56,114 nt of DNA from Deltaproteobacteria bacterium (lineage in GTDB: Bacteria > Desulfobacterota > B13-G15 > RBG-16-54-18), in NCBI GenBank assembly GCA_016927065.1, contig JAFGNJ010000012.1, positions 1 to 56,114 of the forward strand, read 5' to 3'. Position numbers and translations under genes: made by a program. Shown piece after piece: positions 41,775 through 51,279 of the stretch; within the stretch, counting starts at the first letter, position 1; every line of letters begins with the position of its first letter. Below the pieces are notes generated by a model, which made no database searches, had not been told where the DNA came from, and saw only the letters and a list, made by a program, of their open reading frames with translations.

Positions 41775-41932
41775 CGTTTCCCTCCTCTCGTTAATCAATA
41801 GATTGTCCCGCTTATATGCCGCTGTGTTCAGGGGAACACCGCAAGCTTATAAAAAAGTATGAAACATATTAGCGGTGGTTGTCAATAACAACCTTGCATA
41901 CTAATTAATGAAAAGGATTGTGTGGGGAACGG

Positions 41933-41967
41933 AAAAAAAGGGCCGCTCCCCGTAACGAGGAGCGGCC
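41933..41967 (-). terminator. Rho-independent terminator of the thiolase gene
   Basis: Nine-base stem GGCCGCTCC / GGAGCGGCC (41941-41949, 41959-41967) with a nine-base loop, followed on the minus strand by a run of seven T. Confidence 0.9.
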
Positions 41968-42022
41968 TCAATAATAGTATAAGGAAGGGAGCCGGATGGC
42001 CGAATCCCTCATGATTTTACAG

Positions 42023-43225
42023 TTAGCCGACCTTGAAGATCATGGAGGCCCCGGTGTCACCGGCCGCGCAACCGGTCCAGAGGCAGTAGCCGCCACCGAG
42101 GATAACCATCTCTTCGAGCATCTCAGCGATAATTCTGCCGGCTGTGGGGGCCTGGGGATGACCATAAATCATGGATGATCCGTAGTTGTTCATCTGCATG
42201 ACGTCAATGCCCATCTTCTTGGCAAAGTTGAGGTCATTGGTCGCAAAGGGGTTATGGCTCTTGATGGCCTTCATTTCCGAGATCTTCATGCCCGCATTGG
42301 CAAGGGCCATCTCGGCAGCCGGCACGGGCGCTGCTGCCATGTAGCCCTGCTTGGCCCGGGAATAGCCGTAGGATACAATTTGGATCTCCACCTTAGGATC
42401 CGCACTCAACTCTTTGGCTTTATCACGATTAGTAACGATGAAACCACAGTTGCCATCCGCAGGGTGTGTCTGGGCGCCGAAGCTATGGACGCCGCCCGGC
42501 TCGACGGGTTTGAGTTTGGCCAATCCTTCGGCCGTGGTGGGGGTAACTCCTTCGTCCTGTTCCACCATCATGGTCTTTTTCTTGGAGACCTTTACCTCAG
42601 CTGGGAACATATAGCGCTTCTGGAAGGCCCTGTCGTTCTCCAGCGCCATCTGATACTGCTCGTAACGTCTCAGGGTCACCGCATCGCACTCCTCCTTGGT
42701 GATCCCTGCTTCCTTGGCTACATTCTCAGCGGTCTGCACCATTTTGAGGCCCACGTTGGGGTCCGCATTGAAGTTGTCCATCATCCAATTTTCGCTCTCC
42801 ACCTCGCCTCCGGGACCCATGGGGTTAGGCCACACGGAGTGAGCGCCGTTGGAGCAACGGTCCGACATTAAGCCAAAGGCTACATCGAAGGTGCCGTTCT
42901 CTATGGCAAGCGCGGCAAGCTGGATGATCGTCGTTGAGGTTGTGCAGGCCTGATTGATCATGAGGCCTGGTAGGTTCTTCTGGTTGTCCACCAGCAGGGC
43001 GGCGGACCAGTTGTGGCTGTAAAACAGGTGGTGCTGGTGAATGGTGATCCCGAAATACAGGTAGTCGATAATAGTGGGATCAATCTTCTTGTGCAAAAAC
43101 CAGTTCCTCGCCGTCTTGGCCCCCAGCTCAATGGAATTTTCATTCTGCATGCTACCCTGCCAGCGGCAAAAGGGGCTTGAATAATAACCATTGTACGGGA
43201 TATACGCTTTCGTGAAAGTCTTCAT
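42023..43225 (-). CDS. Thiolase-family acetyl-CoA acyltransferase
   Basis: 400 residues of the thiolase fold. The nucleophile cysteine is in NQACTTSTTIIQLA near residue 93. The C-terminal catalytic histidine and cysteine sit in KSHNPFATNDLNFA and CLWTGCAAGDTGASM, and MQMNNYGSSMIYGHPQAPT replaces the usual N-x-x-GG-x-x-GHP segment. The insert with GGEVESENWMMDNFNADPN is characteristic of a less-studied thiolase clade found near acyl-CoA degradation genes. It cleaves or forms beta-ketoacyl-CoA. No beta-oxidation partners are adjacent. GAGGAGG precedes the ATG. Own terminator downstream. Confidence 0.85.
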   Translation of the reverse strand: MKTFTKAYIPYNGYYSSPFCRWQGSMQNENSIELGAKTARNWFLHKKIDPTIIDYLYFGITIHQHHLFYSHNWSAALLVDNQKNLPGLMINQACTTSTTIIQLAALAIENGTFDVAFGLMSDRCSNGAHSVWPNPMGPGGEVESENWMMDNFNADPNVGLKMVQTAENVAKEAGITKEECDAVTLRRYEQYQMALENDRAFQKRYMFPAEVKVSKKKTMMVEQDEGVTPTTAEGLAKLKPVEPGGVHSFGAQTHPADGNCGFIVTNRDKAKELSADPKVEIQIVSYGYSRAKQGYMAAAPVPAAEMALANAGMKISEMKAIKSHNPFATNDLNFAKKMGIDVMQMNNYGSSMIYGHPQAPTAGRIIAEMLEEMVILGGGYCLWTGCAAGDTGASMIFKVG

Positions 43226-43717
43226 GGTACTTCTGTCCTCCTCTTTCTTAATATAATTTTTTGCGGTTTTCTTGTCGGCGCGAATTCATTATGTTGATCA
43301 CACACCGCTGAATTTTTTCGTTTAGTCCTTCGTTGGCCCTCAACCTCGGTCTCATCACCAATCAAAGACAAGACCCCTCTAGTGAAAAGCTTCTACAACC
43401 AATAAGGAAGTGGCCCACCATGAAATTCCATTTTGCCACCCGCTAGAATCCCACACGGATCTCCCCGAATGCATATGCGATAAAAGGCCGCTGAACAAGT
43501 AATATGAATAATCCCTTGCATTGCCCAGAATTATACCTGACTGACAGAGAAAAACAAGATAATTCTTGCTTCCCTTTCTGTCCCCTCTTTACAGCTTGAA
43601 GTGCGCTCCGTTCTCTTCGTGGAACTTGAATCCTTTTTCAGAACATGGTATTCTTATATGTATTATTAAGGAGGTAAATACCCTCACCTCTCAGGCGGTG
43701 TGAATTAAGATAACCCC
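43226..43717. other. Intergenic region between thiolase and ftsE
   Basis: 492 bases with no gene that I can support. A candidate ftsE promoter is TTGAAT (43626-43631), 17 bases, TATTCT (43649-43654). An AAGGAGG at 43671 has no start codon at a useful distance. Confidence 0.45.
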
Positions 43718-44374
43718 ATGATCCATTTTTTTCAGGTCTATAAAACATATCCGGGAACCATTAAGGCCCTAGCCAATATCAGCTTTAAGATAGAAAAAGG
43801 CGAATTTGTCTTTGTCACCGGCCCCAGTGGGGCGGGCAAAACGACGCTGTTGAAATTGATCATCCGTGCCGAGCGGCCGGATCGGGGGGAAATCTTGGTC
43901 AACAAGAGAAATGTCTCACGACTTAAAAACTCCCAGATACCGATGCTCCGCAGAACAATAGGGTTTGTCTTTCAGGATTTTAAGCTTTTAAACAATAAGA
44001 CCGTTTATGATAATGTCGCGCTGGTCCTCCGGGCCGTTGGGCACAATAAACGAGAGATCCCCAAAAGGGTCAGGCAGGTCTTGCGGGTAGTAGGATTGGA
44101 AGACTGGGTTTTGAGGCAGTTCCCCCTTAAATTATCAGGCGGGGAACAGCAACGGGTGGCCATTGCAAGAGCTCTGATCAACACACCTTCTCTTATTTTG
44201 GCGGATGAACCTACCGGCAACTTGGACCCCGAACTCACGGTGGAGATAATGAATCTCTTGCAGAAGGTTAATACCCTCGGGACAACGGTCGTGGTGGCTA
44301 CCCACAATACAAACTTAGTGTCTCAGTACCAGAAAAGAACCATACCCCTTTACCGGGGAAAGATGGCGGCCTGA
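43718..44374 (+). CDS. ftsE: Cell-division ATP-binding protein FtsE
   Basis: 218 residues, the usual length. Walker A is GPSGAGKTT (35-43), the ABC signature is [15 protein letters not shown], and Walker B is [31 protein letters not shown] and [18 protein letters not shown] are FtsE-like. It binds FtsX at the inner membrane and drives peptidoglycan hydrolase activation at the septum through EnvC. The following ftsX and envC genes confirm the assignment. The ribosome site is poor. Confidence 0.95.
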   Translation: MIHFFQVYKTYPGTIKALANISFKIEKGEFVFVTGPSGAGKTTLLKLIIRAERPDRGEILVNKRNVSRLKNSQIPMLRRTIGFVFQDFKLLNNKTVYDNVALVLRAVGHNKREIPKRVRQVLRVVGLEDWVLRQFPLKLSGGEQQRVAIARALINTPSLILADEPTGNLDPELTVEIMNLLQKVNTLGTTVVVATHNTNLVSQYQKRTIPLYRGKMAA

Positions 44375-44382
44375 AGGGCATT

Positions 44383-45267
44383 ATGGCCATGCTAACCCTT
44401 ATACGAAGGACATTTGGAGTCATGAAGGAAAATGGTCCCTCGCATGTCTTAAGCATTGGGACTATCGCTGTTGCCTTCTTCCTCTTCGCCGCTTTTCTGC
44501 TCCTTCCCCTCAATTTTGCCTCTTTCCTGGAGGCCTGGGAAAAGAAGGTACAAATTATCCTCTATCTCAAGGACGGCGTAGAGGAACAGAGGATTCTCCA
44601 ACTCAAAGGAGAACTCCAAAAAGAAGAGGGGATCCGTGAGGTGAGGTATATCTCTCAACGTACGGCTAGGGAATCCTTCGAGCGGGATCTTGCCGGATAT
44701 GGGGGGATTCTGAAAGGATTGAAGGAAGAAATATTCCCTGCCTCCTTTGAGATCACCATGGAGGAGCATTTCAGGACCCCGGCGCGTATACGGTCCCTGG
44801 CGTCGAAACTCAGTACTATAAAAGAAGCGGAAGAGGTCCAGTATGGAGGGCTGTGGTTGGAAAGATTTTCGTTGTTTCTCTACATACTCAGATGGAGCGT
44901 ATGGATACTGGGAGGCGTTCTCATCATTATCATTATCTCAGTCACCGCCAATACTGTCCGTCTTACTCTCTATAACAAAAAGACTGAGATTGAAATCTTG
45001 AAATTGGTGGGGGCTACGGATGCCTTTGTCAAGCTCCCCTTCTACCTCGAGGGGGGATTACAGGGGCTCTTGGGTGCGGGGGGGGCAATCGTGCTGCTTC
45101 TTGCCGTCTTCCGTTTCTTTTTTCATAAAGTATCCCCCTACATCAGTCTCTATTTCGGCCAACTGCGGCTCAGCTTTCTCCCCCCTAACATGATCGGTTG
45201 GATCCTTGGGATTGGAGTTGTGTCGGGTCTGCTGGGAGGGCTTTTATCTTTGAGAAAAGCTGCTTAG
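44383..45267 (+). CDS. ftsX: Cell-division permease-like protein FtsX
   Basis: 294 residues with one N-terminal helix (about 22-42), a periplasmic loop (about 50-165, KKVQIILYLKDGVEEQRILQL, EEGIREVRYISQRTARESFE) and three C-terminal helices, the FtsX topology. LYNKKTEIEILKLVGATDAFVKLPFYLEGG is the conserved cytoplasmic signature. It transmits ATP-driven motion from FtsE to EnvC. ftsE ends eight bases before. Confidence 0.94.
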   Translation: MAMLTLIRRTFGVMKENGPSHVLSIGTIAVAFFLFAAFLLLPLNFASFLEAWEKKVQIILYLKDGVEEQRILQLKGELQKEEGIREVRYISQRTARESFERDLAGYGGILKGLKEEIFPASFEITMEEHFRTPARIRSLASKLSTIKEAEEVQYGGLWLERFSLFLYILRWSVWILGGVLIIIIISVTANTVRLTLYNKKTEIEILKLVGATDAFVKLPFYLEGGLQGLLGAGGAIVLLLAVFRFFFHKVSPYISLYFGQLRLSFLPPNMIGWILGIGVVSGLLGGLLSLRKAA

Positions 45268-45276
45268 GATTGAGCA

Positions 45277-46422
45277 ATGAAGATACCCATCGCTGTTCTC
45301 ATCATTATAATATGCCTCGTTCCCTCCTTTTCGAGAGGTGAAAAGCTCGAGGAACTTGAGAAGACGATTAAGCAAAAGAAGGGAGACCTGACGGAAATAG
45401 AAAAGGACCTCAAAGAAAAGAAGAAAGCGGTTAAACAAAAAGGGCGGGAGGAAAAGAAGGTAACAGATGTGCTCGATAAAATAGAACGCCAGTTAGAGGG
45501 GAAAAAGAAAGAATTCCGACAGTTGGATGCCGAGATGAAGGAGCTGGAGAAAAAAGTAGCTCACCAAGAAGAGGAGATCGTCAATCTGGAGACCAGTCTG
45601 GCCGTGCTGGACGAGATGTTTCAATCGAGGGTGAGGGCCATGTATAAACTCCATCGTGTGGGGGTAGTACGCGTTCTCTTTTCTGCCGAAGATTATAGTG
45701 ATGCGCTGAGAAGGTATAAGGCCTTTCAGTTAGTTGCGGATAACGACCAGAAACTCCTTCGGGCATATCAGCGAGGCATTGAAGAGAAGGAAGCAAGAAA
45801 ACAAGATCTGATAACGGAAACGATGGCCCTCTCCAAAAAAAGGGGTGAGGTAGAAACCAAACAAAAGGAAATAGCAGAGGAAAAGCGCAGAAAAGCTACC
45901 GTGCTTGCCTCTGTGAAAAAAGAACGGGTCGCCTATGAAAAGGCCGTCACTGAGTTACAGGAAAGAGAGAAGGCGTTGCGCTCCCTGATCCAAAAACTAA
46001 CGGTCAAGGCGGCTTCCTTAAAAAGTAGCGGCTTCAAGGATCTGCGCGGGAAACTTCCTCCTCCGACGGAAGGAGATGTCTTTTCACCAAAGGGGAGAGA
46101 ACGGGGAATAGGGATCAAGGCCCCGGAAGGAACAAAGATCCAGGCAATCTTTAACGGCAAGGTCGCCTATGCATCGTGGTTCAAGGGCTATGGGAACCTA
46201 ATGATCATCGACCATGGCGGAGGGTACCACACCGTTAACGCACACGCCTCGCGCCTCCTGAAAAAGGAGGGGGATGAGGTAAAGATGGGAGAGGTAGTGG
46301 CCCTGGTTGGGAGCACAGGATCTATTGAAGGTCCTATGCTCTATTTTGAAATCAGGAACCACGGCAAGGCTGAAAATCCTGTAACGTGGCTGTCCCTACC
46401 AAACAAAAAGGAAAACAAATAA
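45277..46422 (+). CDS. envC: EnvC-type murein hydrolase activator
   Basis: 381 residues: signal peptide (MKIPIAVLIIIICLVPSFSRG), long coiled coil (about 20-250, many E/K/L/Q heptads), then a LytM/M23 domain (about 275-375). The LytM domain is degenerate: the first metal histidine segment reads GIGIKAPEGTK and the usual L-H-F-E is LYFEIR, so zinc ligands are missing. This is what EnvC-like activators show; they bind FtsX and switch on amidases instead of cutting the wall. The gene starts nine bases after ftsX. Confidence 0.92.
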   Translation: MKIPIAVLIIIICLVPSFSRGEKLEELEKTIKQKKGDLTEIEKDLKEKKKAVKQKGREEKKVTDVLDKIERQLEGKKKEFRQLDAEMKELEKKVAHQEEEIVNLETSLAVLDEMFQSRVRAMYKLHRVGVVRVLFSAEDYSDALRRYKAFQLVADNDQKLLRAYQRGIEEKEARKQDLITETMALSKKRGEVETKQKEIAEEKRRKATVLASVKKERVAYEKAVTELQEREKALRSLIQKLTVKAASLKSSGFKDLRGKLPPPTEGDVFSPKGRERGIGIKAPEGTKIQAIFNGKVAYASWFKGYGNLMIIDHGGGYHTVNAHASRLLKKEGDEVKMGEVVALVGSTGSIEGPMLYFEIRNHGKAENPVTWLSLPNKKENK

Positions 46423-46445
46423 AAAATAAAGCGAGGGAAGGGTTT

Positions 46446-47666
46446 ATGTTTAAAAACAAAAAAACAGGTTGGTTGATACTGCTGGGATTTTTCTTTGGCA
46501 TCTTCGTGGGTGGCCTCTTCGTCCACAATGTCTCGGCCCTCTCAAACAAGACCTACGAAAAGCTAAAGGTCTTCACCGACTGCCTGGAAATAATTAGCAA
46601 AAACTACGTCGAGGAGGTAAAAACGGAAGATCTTATCACTGGGGCAATAGAGGGAATGCTTAATAGCCTTGATCCCCACTCCGCCTACCTCGATCCGGAT
46701 ATGTATCGGGAACTCCAGGTGGAAACCAAAGGAAGCTTTGGGGGATTGGGAATTGAGATAGCTATTAAGGATGATATCCTAACGGTTATTGCACCCATCG
46801 AAGACACCCCAGCCTATCGGGCAGGAATAAAAGCGGGAGATAAGATCATAAAAATCAACGAGGAATCGACCAAGGGATTGAGCCTCATGGAGTGCGTGAA
46901 GAGATTGCGGGGGGAAAAAGGTACCTCCGTAACCATTACCATCATACGCGAGGGGCTCACCGAAATGCAAGATTTCACTATCATACGGGATATCATCACG
47001 ACCCAGAGCGTCAAGTTTAAGACCCTTGAAAAGGGGTATGGGTACCTCCGGATATATCAGTTTCAGGAGAGGACCTCTGCGGATGCCGCTAAGGCACTGG
47101 ATACCTTGCGCAAGGAGAATGCCGGAGAACTGAGCGGTCTCATCCTGGATTTGAGGACCAACCCCGGCGGGCTCCTGAGTCAAGCGGTGGAGGTAAGCGA
47201 TCTTTTCTTGGACAGCGGGGTAATTGTCACCATCAAGGGGAGGGATGAGGAGGATAAAACGAGCTTTAACGCCCACATGGAAGGGACTATGCCAAATTGG
47301 CCGATGGTCGTCCTGGTTAATCAAGGCAGTGCCAGCGCCTCGGAGATTGTGACCGGAGCCCTCCAGGACTATGGACGAGCAGTAATCATGGGCAGCAAGA
47401 CTTTCGGCAAGGGTTCGGTGCAGACCATCATCCCCTTGGAAGACGACGCTGGCATCAGACTGACCACTGCCCGCTATTACACCCCCAACAACCGCTCCAT
47501 CCACGAGAAGGGCATTCAGCCAGATATTACCCTTCCAGCGGTTGACAAAGAAACTCTAAAGAAGACAAAAGAGGAACCAGAGATTGATTCAGAACTGGAC
47601 AGGGCCTTGGAACAATTGAAAGGAATGAAAATATATCACGACTACCTGAAAACCAGCGAGAAATAA
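46446..47666 (+). CDS. ctpA: C-terminal processing peptidase, S41 family
   Basis: 406 residues from ATG 46446 behind GAGGGAAGGG. One N-terminal helix (GWLILLGFFFGIFVGGLFV) anchors it facing the periplasm. A PDZ domain spans about 90-165 (GSFGGLGIEIAIKDDILTVI, RAGIKAGDKIIKINEE). The protease core has NQGSASASEIVTGALQDYGRA with the catalytic serine and GSKTFGKGSVQ with the lysine. In several proteobacteria CtpA degrades or trims peptidoglycan hydrolases and lipoproteins, which fits its position after envC. Confidence 0.93.
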   Translation: MFKNKKTGWLILLGFFFGIFVGGLFVHNVSALSNKTYEKLKVFTDCLEIISKNYVEEVKTEDLITGAIEGMLNSLDPHSAYLDPDMYRELQVETKGSFGGLGIEIAIKDDILTVIAPIEDTPAYRAGIKAGDKIIKINEESTKGLSLMECVKRLRGEKGTSVTITIIREGLTEMQDFTIIRDIITTQSVKFKTLEKGYGYLRIYQFQERTSADAAKALDTLRKENAGELSGLILDLRTNPGGLLSQAVEVSDLFLDSGVIVTIKGRDEEDKTSFNAHMEGTMPNWPMVVLVNQGSASASEIVTGALQDYGRAVIMGSKTFGKGSVQTIIPLEDDAGIRLTTARYYTPNNRSIHEKGIQPDITLPAVDKETLKKTKEEPEIDSELDRALEQLKGMKIYHDYLKTSEK

Positions 47667-47746
47667 GCGAAAGAACGAGGTGAGAGGCGGGAGAAGAAAG
47701 GCTACTAGCTCGAACTCGAAGATCATACGCCGGACGAAGGTAAGCC

Positions 47747-48886
47747 GTGAGCAGAAGCACTACTTCGAGGAGGAAAGGGAAAAAGAAGAGGGGTAAAGTC
47801 TCCCTCTTTTGGAAATTGCTCTTGTGCATAGGGGTTGCCCTGGGGATTATATTCTACATCCACCTGCGGCAACCCCCTCCCTTTACCGAGCGGGTGAGGA
47901 TCGTGGATCAGATAATCCTCGCCCAACTTTCCCAACGGGAGATAACCGAACAGGCAATCCAGAAACGAGAAGAGGAACTCAAAAGAAAAAATACTTCTTG
48001 GACCCTCACACGGTGGGAGATAACGCTCCCGGCAGGCGTAGACGCTAAGAATATCGCTTCCCATCTGATCCAGAACATTCAGGATGCCTGCGCAGGGGTG
48101 GCGTTTACCGAATCACAGAGGCAAAACGGCGCGTGGGCGGTACAGATAACGGTTGACGGTTTCCTGGTCCATCATTTGATTTTTCATCCCCCTAAACTGA
48201 AGCCTCTTCCCCCGAGGCTCCCGCAGCCTCGCATCGCTATTGTGGTGGATGACCTCGGCTTGGATGAACAGGTCACTGATGAACTCTTGCGCTTACAAGC
48301 CCCCTTAACCTTTTCTATTTTGCCCTCGCAGCCCTTTTCCCGTCGAATAGCCAAAAAGGCCCATGACCAGGGGATAGAGGTCATCCTCCATCTACCCATG
48401 GAACCACGGGGTTTCCCGTTAAAAGATCCGGGCAAGGGGGCCCTCTTCGTTTCCATGAACACCAAGGAACTCTTAAGCCAGTTGCGGAAGGATCTCGATG
48501 CCGTCCCCTTTATCACGGGCGCAAACAACCACATGGGATCGAGGTTCATGGAGCACGATGACAAGGTGAAGATAGTGTTACAAGAATTGAAAAAGCACGG
48601 GTTCTTCTTCCTTGACAGTCGTACCAGCGCCAAGAGCACCGGCTATCAGATTGCACAAACGTTGGGCATGAGGACGGGTATGAGAGACATCTTCTTGGAC
48701 AACGAGGCCGACGTTCAGGCCATCCGGGCTCAACTGGAGCGGTTAATAAAAACAGCTCGGGACAAGGGGACAGCCATCGGAATATGTCACCCCTACTCCT
48801 GCACCATCACTGTCCTCAAGGAGATGGTCCCCAAGATTAAGGCAGATGGCATACAGATCGTCCCATTATCTCAAGCCCTTGACTAG
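47747..48886 (+). CDS. Divergent polysaccharide deacetylase family protein
   Basis: 379 residues from GTG 47747. A Lys/Arg-rich start and one helix (LFWKLLLCIGVALGIIFYI) anchor it. The C-terminal domain (about 160-379) has IAIVVDDLGLDEQVTDELL with the Asp pair, VILHLPMEPRGFP, and GANNHMGSRFMEHDDKV with the metal histidine, and ends GICHPYSCTITVLKEMV. This is the divergent deacetylase (DUF610) family, often found after envC and ctpA. It probably modifies cell-wall or surface polysaccharide in the periplasm; activity is untested for the family. Confidence 0.88.
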   Translation: MSRSTTSRRKGKKKRGKVSLFWKLLLCIGVALGIIFYIHLRQPPPFTERVRIVDQIILAQLSQREITEQAIQKREEELKRKNTSWTLTRWEITLPAGVDAKNIASHLIQNIQDACAGVAFTESQRQNGAWAVQITVDGFLVHHLIFHPPKLKPLPPRLPQPRIAIVVDDLGLDEQVTDELLRLQAPLTFSILPSQPFSRRIAKKAHDQGIEVILHLPMEPRGFPLKDPGKGALFVSMNTKELLSQLRKDLDAVPFITGANNHMGSRFMEHDDKVKIVLQELKKHGFFFLDSRTSAKSTGYQIAQTLGMRTGMRDIFLDNEADVQAIRAQLERLIKTARDKGTAIGICHPYSCTITVLKEMVPKIKADGIQIVPLSQALD

Positions 48887-48985
48887 CAAGATAAAAATGC
48901 GAGCACTTTTAATACTGAGTCTTTCACAAAAGGCGTTGAGAAAATGATGAGGAGTATGATATCCTGCCCCAGGAAGAGCTAAAAG

Positions 48986-50020
48986 ATGGGTGATAACGAA
49001 AAATATTGCGTTGATATGCTGCCCAAGGTGTCAAGAACATTTGCACCTACTATTCAACGATTACCAAAACCGCTGTGCTTACAAGTGACCGTTGCATATT
49101 TGCTTTGCCGCATTGCAGATACAATCGAGGATAGTACAGTGCTCGATATTGAACAGAAACAAAAATTATTAGAAGACTATGCGAACATTATGAAAGAACA
49201 TTCTTCCATTAAACTCAATGCATTTATGAAACATATACGTTTGCTGCCTCATGAAGGATGTGAGTATGAACTTGTCCACAACGTCCCGCTAATTTTAGAC
49301 GTCTATAATACATTTCCTCAAAAAGTGAGAAAGGGGATTAGTAAATGGGTTTTTGAAATGACCACTGGCATGAGTAAGTATGTACAATCAAAAAACAACT
49401 CTTCTCAGAATTTTTTGAGCACGTTTAAAGAATTGGATGAGTATATCTACTATGTTGCTGGGACGGTGGGGAATTTAATAACCACGTTATTCTCGAATTA
49501 CTCACAACATATTACTCACAACATCTCAGTTACATTAAGAAAATATTCCGAATCCTTTGGCAAAGGGTTGCAGATGGTCAATATTATTCGTGACATGCCG
49601 GATGATTGGACATGTAATCGATCATACATGCCTAACGAGCTTCTAAAAAAATATAATTTAACCCGGCAGTCCATCTTTGACATGGACAACTTTCAGCGCG
49701 GCAAAACGATGCTTGAAGAACTAATTCAGATTGCCTTGTCTTATTTAGACGCCGCCTTACAGTATATCGTGACTATCCCCAAGGCAGAAAGGAGTATTCG
49801 TTTAGCCTGCTTACTGCCTTTATTTTGGGCCTTGAAAACGTTATGTGACATCAAGAAAAATATTAATCGCTTTTTTAACAAAGAAAAAATAAAAATATCA
49901 CGTAACAGTATCCGTCATGAATTATATGCTGCATACGTCAACGTCTTTTCAAATTGGCTCATCACACGACGGTATGCTAAATTTCGAAATGAAATACTTG
50001 GCGTTTCTCCAGTATCATGA
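48986..50020 (+). CDS. Squalene/phytoene synthase family protein
   Basis: 344 residues. Both aspartate-rich diphosphate sites are intact: CRIADTIEDST (DxxED) near residue 40 and IIRDMPDDW (DxxDD) near residue 208. FGKGLQMVNIIRDMPDDW and GTVGNLITTLF also belong to this family. It joins two prenyl diphosphates head to head to make squalene or phytoene. The gene is clearly AT-richer than both neighbours and uses different codons, so it was probably acquired by transfer. It stands alone between the ctpA cluster and the biotin genes. The desaturase at 7095 is the only obvious later-step enzyme in the window. Confidence 0.9.
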   Translation: MGDNEKYCVDMLPKVSRTFAPTIQRLPKPLCLQVTVAYLLCRIADTIEDSTVLDIEQKQKLLEDYANIMKEHSSIKLNAFMKHIRLLPHEGCEYELVHNVPLILDVYNTFPQKVRKGISKWVFEMTTGMSKYVQSKNNSSQNFLSTFKELDEYIYYVAGTVGNLITTLFSNYSQHITHNISVTLRKYSESFGKGLQMVNIIRDMPDDWTCNRSYMPNELLKKYNLTRQSIFDMDNFQRGKTMLEELIQIALSYLDAALQYIVTIPKAERSIRLACLLPLFWALKTLCDIKKNINRFFNKEKIKISRNSIRHELYAAYVNVFSNWLITRRYAKFRNEILGVSPVS

Positions 50021-50235
50021 TATTGTCCATGATCTTCCTTAACCAGCCTCACACCTGCTTGATCCATCTTGTACCTCATATAAACTCCAGAGTGTAAAAT
50101 AGCTCTTCCCTACCAAAGATATCCGGCAACAAGATACTTCTGCGCTAGTACCCAAGAATAAAAGAACAGTTCCATAACTCGCCCTTGTCCACTGTGAGCT
50201 AAACAAAATGAAGCTTGAGAGGTGACGAGAATTAT

Positions 50236-50268
50236 ATTGTCAACCATATTTTAAATGAAGTTGACAAT
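50236..50268 (+). promoter_or_regulatory. BirA operator of the biotin operon
   Basis: A perfect nine-base inverted repeat ATTGTCAAC / GTTGACAAT with a 15-base spacer. This matches the known BirA site layout (TTGTnAAC-N14-16-GTTnACAA). It lies 30 bases before bioB, and the right arm could serve as the -35 (TTGACA). The site implies that BirA with an N-terminal DNA-binding domain, encoded elsewhere, represses the operon when biotin is plentiful. Confidence 0.88.
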
Positions 50269-50298
50269 TGGCCTGGCCCTGTGTTAGGTTTCTTCACC

Positions 50299-51279
50299 AT
50301 GCAGGAGTTCTTCGAGCAATGCGTTCAAGAGGCCTTGAACAATGGGGGATTAACTCCTTCTGTAGCTCAGGGCCTTCTGGAAATGAAGGATAATCTCCTC
50401 CCCCTCCTCTTCTATGGAGCCAGCCTGATCCGTGATCACTACCATGGCAAGGGAATAAGGCTTTGTGCCATTGTCAATGCCAAATCCGGGCGCTGTCCTG
50501 AGGACTGCGCCTTCTGCGCCCAATCCGCCCATCATAAGACCCAAGTCGATGCCTATCCCCTTATGGAACCGCAACAAATCCTGCGCAAGGCCCAGCAGGC
50601 CGAGGCCATGGGGGCAAGGCATTTTTCCATCGTCACCAGCGGTAAGGGCCTCACAGAGAAGGAATTTGGAAAAATCATCCAGGCCCTCCGACTTATTAAG
50701 GAGAAAACAGGGCTCGCCCTCTGCGCATCAGTGGGCATGATCTCAAAGGAGACAGCGCATCGACTGAAGGAGGCCGGACTTAACCGCTACCACCATAACC
50801 TGGAGACCGCCCCCTCCTTTTTCCCCCATATCTGTACTACCCATCGATATGAAGAAGATCTTGATGCTATCCAATGCGCTCAGGAAGCCGGCCTGGAGAT
50901 CTGCAGCGGGGGGATCTTCGGCCTGGGTGAATCGCCCGAGCAAAGATTGGAGCTTGCCTATACCCTCAAGAAAATGGGGGTAGATTCCATCGCCCTCAAC
51001 TTCCTTAATCCCATCCCCGGGACTCCTTTGGGAAAGAATAACACCCTATCCCCCTTAGAGATCTTGAAATCCGTCGCACTGTTCAGGTTCATCCTCCCCG
51101 ATAAAGACATTCGCATCTGCGGGGGGCGGGAATTCGGCCTCAGGGACCTCCACCCCTTGGTCTTCTGGGCAGGGACCAATGGAATCATGATCGGCAATTA
51201 CCTCACAACAAACGGAAGGGATTATCGGACAGACCTCCAAATGATCGGCGATCTCGGCATGGAGGTCGTCAATGGGTGA
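50299..51279 (+). CDS. bioB: Biotin synthase
   Basis: 326 residues from ATG 50299. A longer frame from 50215 runs through the BirA operator and is rejected. Radical SAM motif CPEDCAFCAQSAHH, then ALCASVGMISKE, HHNLETAPSFFP and SGGIFGLGESPEQRLELA as in BioB. It inserts sulfur into dethiobiotin using [4Fe-4S] and [2Fe-2S] clusters. The stop overlaps the bioF start by eight bases. First gene of the bioB-bioF-bioA operon. Confidence 0.96.
   Translation: MQEFFEQCVQEALNNGGLTPSVAQGLLEMKDNLLPLLFYGASLIRDHYHGKGIRLCAIVNAKSGRCPEDCAFCAQSAHHKTQVDAYPLMEPQQILRKAQQAEAMGARHFSIVTSGKGLTEKEFGKIIQALRLIKEKTGLALCASVGMISKETAHRLKEAGLNRYHHNLETAPSFFPHICTTHRYEEDLDAIQCAQEAGLEICSGGIFGLGESPEQRLELAYTLKKMGVDSIALNFLNPIPGTPLGKNNTLSPLEILKSVALFRFILPDKDIRICGGREFGLRDLHPLVFWAGTNGIMIGNYLTTNGRDYRTDLQMIGDLGMEVVNG

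Noticed and set aside
43671-43717. Possible small gene behind AAGGAGG at 43671
   Set aside because: No start codon at a workable distance; the first GTG is followed at once by TGA.
50215-50298. Longer bioB N terminus from TTG 50215
   Set aside because: The extra codons run through the BirA operator and do not resemble BioB.
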